From Phycisphaerales bacterium (GTDB lineage Bacteria > Planctomycetota > Phycisphaerae > Phycisphaerales > UBA1924), in contig JAUXUZ010000338.1 of assembly GCA_030680655.1 (NCBI GenBank), forward strand, positions 1-5,879: DNA of 5,879 nt, read 5' to 3'. Positions 1 through 5,189 of this stretch are shown in pieces; the first letter of the stretch is position 1, and each line of letters starts with the position of its first letter. The translations under genes and the position numbers were made by a program. Below the pieces are notes generated by a model. That model was given only the letters and a program-made list of their open reading frames with translations, did no database searches and was not told the DNA's origin.

Positions 1-93
1 GAGGGGCGATCCTCGGAGAAATCGGCCGCGCGATCCAGGCAGAATACGGGTGGCCGGACAACCGCCTGAGGCCACCCGCACGGCCCAAGTAGC
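1..93 (+). CDS. possible C-terminal end of an upstream gene (partial)
   Basis: Reading from base 3, an open frame enters from the left edge and stops at TAG 91-93, giving about 30 residues (…AILGEIGRAIQAEYGWPDN…ending RPPARPK). The composition looks protein-like: an amphipathic stretch, then a Pro/Arg-rich tail. The other two frames give less convincing peptides, although third-position GC does not separate the frames clearly over so few codons. No family can be recognised from this fragment. If real, it ends 94 bp before the next gene, which has its own candidate promoter. It could also be noncoding sequence. Confidence 0.35.
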
Positions 94-140
94 GCGCTCG
101 AAGCCCGTCAACCCGCCGGCTGCTTCCCGCCTGATCGCCG

Positions 141-175
141 CCGTGTTTCTGAAACGGTCGCTCCGGGCAACCCGG
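141..175 (+). promoter_or_regulatory. imperfect dyad and small GC hairpin upstream of the nuclease gene
   Basis: Two symmetric elements lie just upstream of the candidate -10 box. At 141-157 there is an imperfect dyad, CCGT-GTTTC-T-GAAAC-GG. At 163-175, CCGGG-CAA-CCCGG can form a 5-bp hairpin. The dyad sits roughly where a -35 region or operator would lie. The hairpin has no T-tract, so it is a poor terminator for any upstream gene. Short GC inverted repeats are common by chance in DNA this GC-rich, so a regulatory role is only a suggestion. Confidence 0.2.
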
Positions 176-181
176 TATCCT
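176..181 (+). promoter_or_regulatory. candidate -10 box (TATCCT) for a leaderless transcript
   Basis: TATCCT agrees with TATAAT at four of six positions (T1, A2, T3 and T6). Its last base is 7 nt before the A of ATG 188, so a standard transcription start would fall on the start codon. The gene has no Shine-Dalgarno sequence, which fits a leaderless mRNA. The same 8-mer TATCCTTC occurs at the identical distance from ATG 2824. No convincing -35 hexamer is seen 16-18 bp upstream. Confidence 0.5.
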
Positions 182-187
182 TCCCGC

Positions 188-1282
188 ATGCACCGCCACA
201 CGCTGGTCACACACCTCTCAATCGCCGTGGTCGCCCTCGCCGCAGGCACGGCCTCCGCCTGGGACGCGTCGGGTCACCGCACCGTCGCGTGGCTCGCACT
301 CGATGCGCTCCCCGCTGATGCTCCTCCCTTTCTGAAGGAGCAGGCAACGCGCGACGCCGTGACGTGGAACGCCGCCGAGCCCGACCGCTGGCGCGGCGAG
401 AAGAACCCGTTCCTCATGAACGGCACCTACATGGACCACTACTTCGACGTCGAAGACCTCGAGGAGTACGGCATGACGCTGCAGACCCTTCCGATGCTGC
501 GCTACCGCTTTGTGCGCGAGATCACCCTCGCCCGCGCAAAGTGGCCCAACGGTAAGAGCGGCACCTCGAAGCCGTACGTCGAGAGGAGAGACCCCACCGG
601 CCAGCAGGAGTTCCCCGGCTTTGCCGTCTACGCGATCTGCGAACAGCAGGCCCGTCTGACCAACCAGTTCAAGACCTGGCGGATGCTCAAGAAGCTGAGC
701 GACCCTGACCGCGACGCGCAGATTAAGATGGCCGAGGCGAACATCCTGAGCACGATGGGCGTGCTGGCCCACTTCGCCGGCGACACCGCGCAGCCGCTGC
801 ACACGACCAAGCACCACCACGGCTGGGCCGCCGGCACGCCTAACCCCGAAGGGTTCACGACCGACTACGGCTTCCACGCGCTGATCGATGGCGGGCTCAT
901 CCGGAAGTTTGATATCGACTACGCCGCGTGCAAGGCGGCGCAGGTCGAGAAGCCGGCGGGCCCTCCGCCCGAGCAGGCCATGAACGCCAAGGACGCGGCC
1001 TCGTCCTGGGGTTACACGATCAGCTACCTGCAGCGCATCCACGAGCGCGTCGTGCCCCTGTACGAACTTGAGAAGAGCGGCAAGCTCTTCGGACCGGAAG
1101 GGAAGGCGTTTATCATCATGAGCCTCAACGACGGCGGGGCAGCGCTGGGGGCGTACTACGCGAGCGCCTGGGCCGCGAGCGAGCCGACCGACAAGGAGGT
1201 CGACGATTTCATCCGCTACGACGGGTTCAAGGGGAGCTCGGGCATTGCTCCTCCCCCGCCACCCAGCGATACGAAACCCTGA
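188..1282 (+). CDS. secreted S1/P1 nuclease-like zinc hydrolase
   Basis: Product of 364 residues in the phospholipase C/P1 nuclease superfamily, whose members use three zinc ions to cleave phosphodiester or phosphomonoester bonds of nucleic acids or lipids outside the cytoplasm. Residues 1-24 form a signal peptide (hydrophobic 10-22) ending in ASA, so the mature protein would start at Trp25, the N-terminal metal ligand in P1 nuclease. The other ligands follow in order: H30 (five after Trp, as in P1), D66, H84 (MDHYFDV), H195 and D199 and H205 (AHFAGDTAQPLH), then H230 and D234 (FHALID). The 4-6-25-4 spacing of the last five closely follows P1 (4-6-23-4). The mature part, about 340 residues, is longer than classic P1, with extra sequence around 115-150 and a Pro-rich tail (IAPPPPPSDTKP). 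The ATG at 188 is chosen because it places the signal peptide at the N-terminus. An in-frame GTG at 50 would bury it. It is probably cotranscribed with folP 24 bp downstream. The substrate is unknown; superfamily membership is secure. Confidence 0.88.
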   Translation: MHRHTLVTHLSIAVVALAAGTASAWDASGHRTVAWLALDALPADAPPFLKEQATRDAVTWNAAEPDRWRGEKNPFLMNGTYMDHYFDVEDLEEYGMTLQTLPMLRYRFVREITLARAKWPNGKSGTSKPYVERRDPTGQQEFPGFAVYAICEQQARLTNQFKTWRMLKKLSDPDRDAQIKMAEANILSTMGVLAHFAGDTAQPLHTTKHHHGWAAGTPNPEGFTTDYGFHALIDGGLIRKFDIDYAACKAAQVEKPAGPPPEQAMNAKDAASSWGYTISYLQRIHERVVPLYELEKSGKLFGPEGKAFIIMSLNDGGAALGAYYASAWAASEPTDKEVDDFIRYDGFKGSSGIAPPPPPSDTKP

Positions 1283-1289
1283 GCAACCT

Positions 1290-1295
1290 AGGGGG
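1290..1295 (+). promoter_or_regulatory. Shine-Dalgarno-like AGGGGG for folP
   Basis: AGGGGG lies in the 24-bp gap between the nuclease stop (TGA 1280-1282) and ATG 1307, with an 11-nt spacer. This is slightly long but usable. Its presence contrasts with the lack of any such site before the nuclease gene and suits a gene internal to an operon. Confidence 0.5.
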
Positions 1296-1306
1296 CCACG
1301 GCACGC

Positions 1307-2224
1307 ATGACCATCTGGCGCATCACCCCCACTTCGTCGCTCGATCTTTCGCCGGGCGCTGAGCCGCAGATCCTCGGCATCCTTAACGTCACGCCCGACT
1401 CGTTCTCCGACGGGGGCCGGTGGTCGGCCCTTGACGCAGCGGTCGCCCAGGCCGAGCGGATGCTGGCCGCGGGCGCCTTCGGCGTCGACATCGGCGGCGA
1501 GAGCACTCGCCCCGGCGCCCAGCGCATCAGAGCCGATGAGCAGACCCGCCGGGTCGTGCCGGTGATCGAGGCCGTACGCCGCGTGGTCGGCCCGAACGCC
1601 ACCATCTCCATCGACACCACCCGCGCCGAGGTCGCCCGCGCTGCGCTTGACGCCGGCGCCGACGCGATCAACGACGTCTCGGGCGGAGAGGAAGACCCCG
1701 CCATGCTGCCGCTGGCCGCCGCACGCGCCTGCGGCATCATTCTCATGCACCGCGGCACGTCGCCCGAGCTTGACAGCTACTCAACGTCGTACGGGAAACC
1801 AGGCGAACGCACGCCCCCCCACGGCACCGCTATCGACATCGTGGTGCTCGTCAAACACCGGCTTGAGCAGATGGCCGCCCGTGCCGTCGCCGCTGGGATC
1901 GCCTGGGAGTCGATCGTCCTCGATCCCGGCCTGGGCTTCGGCAAAACGGTCGAACAGAACCTCGAATTGGTGCGTAGAACAGAGGAGCTTGTCGCGCTTG
2001 GCCGTCCAGTGATGAGCGGCCTCAGCCGCAAGAGCTTCGCAGCCCGAGCCGCCGGGCTTCCCGACGAAACGCCCCCCGCGCAGCGCATTGACGCGACCGT
2101 TGCGCTTTCCCAGGGGCACCGGGAGGCCGGCGCCCGGCTGTTCCGCGTTCACGATGTGAAAGAGCACGCCGCCGCGTTCGGGATTGGGCCGACTGCCGGA
2201 AGCAAAGGGAGGACCCCCAATTGA
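1307..2224 (+). CDS. folP: dihydropteroate synthase
   Basis: Cytoplasmic folate-pathway enzyme of 305 residues that condenses 6-hydroxymethyl-7,8-dihydropterin diphosphate with p-aminobenzoate to give dihydropteroate; it is the sulfonamide target. The TIM-barrel signature motifs are all present in order: GILNVTPDSFSDGG (24-37), VDIGGESTRPGA (60-71), SIDTT (101-105), INDVSGG (121-127), LMH (146-148), LDPGLGFGKT (205-214), GLSRKS (238-243) and RVHDV (280-284). The length is slightly above the usual ~280. The LMHRG segment is one residue shorter than the common LMHMxG, and the loop after it (151-176) is long and rich in Gly, Ser, Thr and Pro. The start is ATG 1307, with AGGGGG upstream. The stop codon overlaps the next gene's TTG start by 4 bases (TTGA, 2221-2224), implying translational coupling. 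No other folate gene is in the window. Confidence 0.96.
   Translation: MTIWRITPTSSLDLSPGAEPQILGILNVTPDSFSDGGRWSALDAAVAQAERMLAAGAFGVDIGGESTRPGAQRIRADEQTRRVVPVIEAVRRVVGPNATISIDTTRAEVARAALDAGADAINDVSGGEEDPAMLPLAAARACGIILMHRGTSPELDSYSTSYGKPGERTPPHGTAIDIVVLVKHRLEQMAARAVAAGIAWESIVLDPGLGFGKTVEQNLELVRRTEELVALGRPVMSGLSRKSFAARAAGLPDETPPAQRIDATVALSQGHREAGARLFRVHDVKEHAAAFGIGPTAGSKGRTPN
2204..2213 (+). promoter_or_regulatory. strong Shine-Dalgarno for the long thioredoxin start
   Basis: AAAGGGAGGA lies within the folP 3' end. Its GGAGG core (2208-2212) is 8 nt before TTG 2221, which is ideal spacing. Together with the TTGA stop/start overlap, it supports initiation at 2221 and so the membrane-anchored long form of the thioredoxin. 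Confidence 0.6.
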
Positions 2225-2682
2225 CGACCAGAACCCCTCGGTACCCCCTGTGGCTGCGGGATGTCGCCGCACTCTTGCTCCTCTGCGGCGTAGCATGGGG
2301 CGTATTCGCGCTCCGCAGGGCGGGCGCACCAACCGATCAGGAGCACCAAATGGCCAGCGCCAACGTTAAGGAGTTTACCGACGCCAACTTCCAGCAGGAG
2401 GTCCTCTCCAGCGACCAGCCGGTGCTGGTGGACTTCTGGGCCGAGTGGTGCGCTCCGTGCCGGGCCTTGGGGCCGACGATCGAGAAGGTCGCTGACAAGT
2501 TCGCCGGCAAGGCGAAGGTCGGCAAGATGAACACCGATCACGCCCAGCAGACCGCGGTGAAGTACGGCATCAACGCCATCCCCACCGTCATCCTCTTCAA
2601 CAAGGGGCAGGTGGTCCAGAAGTTCGTGGGGGTGCAGCAGGAAGCCGCCTACTCCAGTGCGATCGAGTCCGCGAGCAAGTAA
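2221..2682 (+). CDS. trxA: thioredoxin, with an N-terminal membrane segment in the long form
   Basis: Thiol-disulfide oxidoreductase. From TTG 2221 the product is 153 residues. Residues 44-153 are a complete classical thioredoxin domain: VDFWAEWCAPC with the redox cysteines C77 and C80, the IPT cis-proline at P121, and the glycine in FVG near the C-terminus. The usual WCGPC has Ala in place of Gly here, a tolerated variant. Residues 14-31 are a hydrophobic helix flanked by Arg (R4, R7, R13 and R32-R33), a likely uncleaved anchor; topology is ambiguous because both flanks are positive. A second in-frame start, ATG 2350 (residue 44), has AGGAG six bases upstream and would give an ordinary 110-residue cytosolic thioredoxin. 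Both starts have good ribosome-binding sites, so either one or both may be used. The gene overlaps the folP stop by 4 bases and is last before a terminator hairpin. The thioredoxin identity is certain; the start is not. Confidence 0.93.
   Translation: MTTRTPRYPLWLRDVAALLLLCGVAWGVFALRRAGAPTDQEHQMASANVKEFTDANFQQEVLSSDQPVLVDFWAEWCAPCRALGPTIEKVADKFAGKAKVGKMNTDHAQQTAVKYGINAIPTVILFNKGQVVQKFVGVQQEAAYSSAIESASK
2339..2343 (+). promoter_or_regulatory. internal Shine-Dalgarno (AGGAG) for the short thioredoxin start
   Basis: AGGAG with a 6-nt spacer to ATG 2350 is a near-ideal ribosome-binding site inside the longer reading frame, exactly at the boundary between the membrane-anchor segment and the thioredoxin domain. 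It supports production of a soluble 110-residue thioredoxin, alone or beside the anchored form. Confidence 0.6.
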
Positions 2683-2710
2683 GCCCTCAGCAAACCGCAG
2701 ACAACCACAA

Positions 2711-2739
2711 CCCAGCGCCCGCCCCCGGCGGGGGCTGGG
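2711..2739 (+). terminator. GC-rich hairpin terminator after the thioredoxin gene
   Basis: CCCAGC (2711-2716) pairs with GCTGGG (2734-2739), and CCCGCC (2718-2723) pairs with GGCGGG (2727-2732). The two stems are separated by one G-G mismatch and closed by a CCC loop. A TTTT run follows 8 nt later (2748-2751). It starts 28 bp after the thioredoxin stop and probably ends the nuclease-folP-thioredoxin transcript. The T-run is short and displaced, so termination could be partial. Confidence 0.7.
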
Positions 2740-2811
2740 CCGGTGCGTTTTGCGCGCTCTGCCGCCCCGTATTGCTGCCAGACTGGCCGCATGCCGGCGG
2801 TTGTCGGTCCA

Positions 2812-2817
2812 TATCCT
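2812..2817 (+). promoter_or_regulatory. candidate -10 box (TATCCT) for a leaderless transcript
   Basis: TATCCT, followed by TC, ends 7 nt before the A of ATG 2824, the same geometry as the box before ATG 188. There is no Shine-Dalgarno sequence before this ATG, and a terminator hairpin lies about 70 bp upstream, so a promoter is expected here. No clear -35 hexamer is seen at the standard distance. Confidence 0.5.
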
Positions 2818-2823
2818 TCGGCT

Positions 2824-3930
2824 ATGGCCTCATCCAGCAACGGCACCCACTCCGCTCCTCCCATCAGACCCCTGGGCGACAAGTCGCCGATCCGCGCTGG
2901 CGTCGTCGGCGTCGGCCGCATGGGCCGCCACCACGCCCGCGTCTACGCGCAGCTCCCCGAGACGCAGCTCGTCGGCGTGGTTGACGCCAACCCCGAGCGC
3001 GCCGAGGCCCTCGCCGAGCAGCACAGCTGCAAGCCGTTCTACAACGTGCAGAGCCTGATCGAGGCGGGCGTTGATGTCGTCAGCATCGCCACCCCCACCA
3101 CCTTCCACTTCGCCGCGGCCGAGCCGCTGCTGGCCGCGGGCATCGCCTGCCTGATCGAGAAGCCGCTGGCGGGCGACGTGGCGGAGGCGGAGAAGATCAA
3201 GGCCGTCGCCGAGAAGCACGGCAGCGTGCTGATGGTCGGTCACATCGAGCGGTTCAACCCGATCATGCGGGCCCTCAAGCGCGAGACCAAGAGCGGCGAC
3301 GAGATCGTGCCGCGCTTCATCGAGGTGTCGCGCGTCAGCCCGATGACCTTCCGCTCCGTTGACGTCTCGGTGGTCATGGACATGATGATCCACGACCTCG
3401 ACGTGGTGCTGATGCTCATGGGCGGGCGTGAGCCCGACGAGGTCCAGGCCTCGGGCGTGCCCGTCATCACCGAGCACGAGGACATCTGCAACGCGCGCCT
3501 CACGTGGAAGAACCCCAACTGCGTCGCCAACATCACCTGCTCGCGCCTGGCCCTCAAGACCGAGCGGGTCACGCGCATAACCGGCGAGAACGCCTACGTC
3601 AAGATCGACTACGGCGCCAAGACCGGCACCGTGATCCGCAAGGTCGCCAACGAGAACCAGATGGTCGAGCTGCGCAACCTCCTCCGCCAGGGGGCCGACC
3701 TCTCCAACCTCAAGTGGCACGAACTCGTCGCGATCGAAGAGCTCAAGGTCGACGAGGGTGAGCCGATCGTCGAAGAGATCCGCGCGTTCCTCGCGGCCGT
3801 TCGCGAGGGCCGCCGTCCGGAGATCGATGCCTCGGCAGGCCTGGCGAACGTGCGAACCGCCGAACGGATCATCGAGGCGTGCAAGACCCAGCGCACCGGC
3901 GCGGGCGAGTTTGCCGGCTCGAAGTTCTGA
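2824..3930 (+). CDS. Gfo/Idh/MocA-family NAD(P)-dependent oxidoreductase
   Basis: Product of 368 residues. Family members oxidise or reduce sugars, sugar nucleotides or inositols with NAD(P), normally in the cytoplasm. The N-terminal Rossmann fold starts after a ~22-residue polar leader, with the dinucleotide-binding motif GVGRMG (29-34) and an acidic residue after beta-2 (VVDAN, D54). Further marks are ATPTTFH (89-95), EKPL with the family's catalytic lysine K113 (112-115), VGHIERFNP (138-146), and the D186-xxx-H190 pair (MDMMIHDLD) in the C-terminal alpha/beta domain. A typical family C-terminus follows (EEIRAFLAAVREGRRPEI and onward). The GHxERFNP/HDLD combination recalls UDP-GlcNAc 3-dehydrogenase (GnnA)-like members of lipid A pathways, but no partner gene is present, so the substrate is unassigned. 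ATG 2824 is preferred; the GTG at 2743 lies immediately after the terminator hairpin. The next gene starts 12 bp after the stop. Confidence 0.92.
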   Translation: MASSSNGTHSAPPIRPLGDKSPIRAGVVGVGRMGRHHARVYAQLPETQLVGVVDANPERAEALAEQHSCKPFYNVQSLIEAGVDVVSIATPTTFHFAAAEPLLAAGIACLIEKPLAGDVAEAEKIKAVAEKHGSVLMVGHIERFNPIMRALKRETKSGDEIVPRFIEVSRVSPMTFRSVDVSVVMDMMIHDLDVVLMLMGGREPDEVQASGVPVITEHEDICNARLTWKNPNCVANITCSRLALKTERVTRITGENAYVKIDYGAKTGTVIRKVANENQMVELRNLLRQGADLSNLKWHELVAIEELKVDEGEPIVEEIRAFLAAVREGRRPEIDASAGLANVRTAERIIEACKTQRTGAGEFAGSKF

Positions 3931-3936
3931 AAGGAG
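3931..3936 (+). promoter_or_regulatory. Shine-Dalgarno AAGGAG deciding a GTG start
   Basis: AAGGAG directly follows the oxidoreductase stop. The spacer is 6 nt to GTG 3943 and 12 nt to the in-frame ATG 3949, so the GTG is favoured. The alternative start would remove only two residues. Confidence 0.55.
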
Positions 3937-3942
3937 CGGGGT

Positions 3943-4953
3943 GTGGGGATGTTTCCGAAGTTGCCGTTGCGGCTGCACGCCGAACCCAGGCTCTGGGGGC
4001 TGGTGGTCCTGCACGACCGGCGGAACCCGCCGGAGTGGCAGGGCAAGCGCCTGCCGTTCGACGGCATCGCCGCGATCGGCGGCGGTGTCCCGGGTTGGCC
4101 GTTGCTGGATGCGACCGGCGCTCGCGTGCAGAGCGGCGGCCGCACCGTGAACGTCACCCTCGCCCACGGGACCCAGGGCACGTTCCGCCGTGCACGCAAG
4201 CGACTCTTCAAGCGCCGGCTCGCCGCCGGAGACCTCGACACGGTCGTGCGCCACCCACCGCGCAAGGTCGACTTGATCGGCTTGACCGTGATCAGTGCGA
4301 TCATGGCAGCGCTGGGGATCACCGGCCTGTGGATGATGCTCGCGGAGCACTTCGCCACCGATCCGTCGCGACTGGAGTGGTACGACCTCCCGCTCAAGTC
4401 GGTGATGGTCGCCATGCCGCTCCTGTTGGGCGCTCCCTTCCTCTGGTGGATGCGCCGGATCGCGCGCCGGTCCTGCACCGCGTACCGCCTGACCGCCACC
4501 TCGGTCACGCCACTGGACGGGCCGTGGGCGGGCCGGCAATTCGACCGATCGTCGATCGTGCGGCACCAGTCTTTCGCGCAAAGTGTCGTACGACTCTGGT
4601 TCCCGGAGCAGATGCTGCAGATCGAGTGGCCGCCGGTGCCGTTCTCGGTGTGGATGGACAGCGAGGAGGCCGATCGAGCGAGCCGGCGGCGCAGCTACAT
4701 TCGATGCGCCTGGTATGGCGGCGTTGCTCTGGTCTGCGCGATCACGCTCACCCTTGTGCTGCCGCGCCCCGAGCGTGACCCCAACGCCTTGAGCGCCTGG
4801 CAGGTGGCGGCCCTGCTTTTGGGAATGGGTCTGTTCCACGTCTGGCTGTTCAAGTATGGCCCTCCCTGGCTGGCGGCGAAGGCGAAGCAGTCGGAGCGGA
4901 AGAAACGCCAGTTGATGCGGGAAAAAAGCGCATCTAGCGAAATCGCGGCATAG
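3943..4953 (+). CDS. four-helix membrane protein of unknown function
   Basis: Product of 336 residues that I do not recognise. No signal peptide is present. Residues 1-109 are soluble, with short beta-type stretches and a very basic segment (RRARKRLFKRR, 82-92). Four hydrophobic helices follow at about 111-133, 151-170, 257-274 and 286-303. Between helices 2 and 3 lies a soluble domain (about 175-250) opening with YRLTATSVTPLDG and containing FDRSSIVRHQSF, a layout somewhat like bacterial PH-like (bPH) domains that sit beside membrane helices; this resemblance is weak. The C-terminus is highly charged and Lys-rich (about 310-330). Clusters of Arg at 171-176 and 248-250 suggest those loops face the cytoplasm. 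The gene follows the oxidoreductase with a 12-bp gap and its own AAGGAG, so the two are likely cotranscribed and may act together, for example in envelope or surface-sugar metabolism, but this is only inferred from position. A hairpin follows the stop. Confidence 0.8.
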   Translation: MGMFPKLPLRLHAEPRLWGLVVLHDRRNPPEWQGKRLPFDGIAAIGGGVPGWPLLDATGARVQSGGRTVNVTLAHGTQGTFRRARKRLFKRRLAAGDLDTVVRHPPRKVDLIGLTVISAIMAALGITGLWMMLAEHFATDPSRLEWYDLPLKSVMVAMPLLLGAPFLWWMRRIARRSCTAYRLTATSVTPLDGPWAGRQFDRSSIVRHQSFAQSVVRLWFPEQMLQIEWPPVPFSVWMDSEEADRASRRRSYIRCAWYGGVALVCAITLTLVLPRPERDPNALSAWQVAALLLGMGLFHVWLFKYGPPWLAAKAKQSERKKRQLMREKSASSEIAA

Positions 4954-4956
4954 CCC

Positions 4957-4990
4957 GCCACACCTAGCCGCTGCGCGGCGAAGGTGTGGC
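4957..4990 (+). terminator. long two-part hairpin after the membrane protein gene
   Basis: GCCACACCT (4957-4965) pairs perfectly with AGGTGTGGC (4982-4990), and inside it GCCGC (4967-4971) pairs with GCGGC (4975-4979) around a TGC loop. The stems total 14 bp, interrupted by a 1x2 internal loop. It begins 3 nt after the TAG stop. No T-tract follows, so it may stabilise the mRNA 3' end or act as a non-canonical terminator. Confidence 0.6.
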
Positions 4991-5189
4991 ACGGTTCGGC
5001 CCGGTGTTCGGTGTTTATCGGGCTTGGTGATCCCGCCCCCGCGGCGTAGACTTCCCTCCCACTTGTCGCAGTTTGCGGCCGCGGACGAGGTGACCCTCAC
5101 CCACCTCATCACCCTTCACAGGGCGCGGTAAGACCCGATGCTCGGGCCTTGGCCGGTGGACCAGTGTGAGTTGTTTGAGTGAACTGACC
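4991..5189 (+). promoter_or_regulatory. noncoding leader region of the S1-domain gene
   Basis: This stretch holds no clear gene. It contains a candidate promoter (5024-5052), a 6-bp hairpin GAGGTG/CACCTC (5087-5092 with 5102-5107), a hairpin CCCGA-TGC-TCGGG (5134-5146), and TCACA/TGTGA (5116-5120 with 5165-5169), which could enclose the latter. A 14-codon ORF starting at ATG 5138 ends at TGA 5180-5182, 7 nt before the gene start at 5190. There is no Shine-Dalgarno sequence before ATG 5190. Such leaders can carry autoregulation in genes for RNA-binding or ribosomal proteins, but nothing here matches a leader RNA that I know. Confidence 0.35.
5024..5052 (+). promoter_or_regulatory. candidate sigma-70-type promoter for the S1-domain gene
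   Basis: TTGGTG (5024-5029), a 17-bp spacer and TAGACT (5047-5052) resemble TTGACA-N17-TATAAT, with TTG conserved in the -35 and four of six matches in the -10. The -10 and its flank (TAGACTTCCC) resemble the TATCCTTCCC box before ATG 188. Transcription would start near 5059-5061, giving a leader of about 130 nt. Confidence 0.4.

Noticed and set aside
50..187. Upstream GTG start extending the nuclease by 46 residues
   Set aside because: It would place a good signal peptide in the middle of the protein; the added residues have no family resemblance.
218..1750. A 510-codon open frame on the minus strand, opposite the nuclease and folP
   Set aside because: It is a shadow of two genes with intact motifs and crosses their junction; its sequence has no recognisable domain.
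2266..2292. Possible lipoprotein signal (LLLLC) in the thioredoxin N-terminus
   Set aside because: The residue before the Cys is Leu, not Gly, Ala or Ser, so it does not fit a lipobox; an uncleaved anchor helix is more likely.
2743..2823. Upstream GTG start extending the oxidoreductase by 27 residues
   Set aside because: It lies immediately downstream of the terminator hairpin, lacks a Shine-Dalgarno sequence, and the Rossmann fold already has a sufficient leader from ATG 2824.
2830..5112. A 760-codon open frame on the minus strand, opposite the oxidoreductase and membrane protein genes
   Set aside because: Its translation is low-complexity, rich in Arg, Gly, Ala and His, with no domain, and it lies antisense to genes with clear family motifs. 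Long antisense open frames are expected in GC-rich DNA.
5063..5131. A 22-residue ORF from TTG in the S1-gene leader
   Set aside because: TTG start, no ribosome-binding site and no conserved feature; an ORF this short is expected by chance here.
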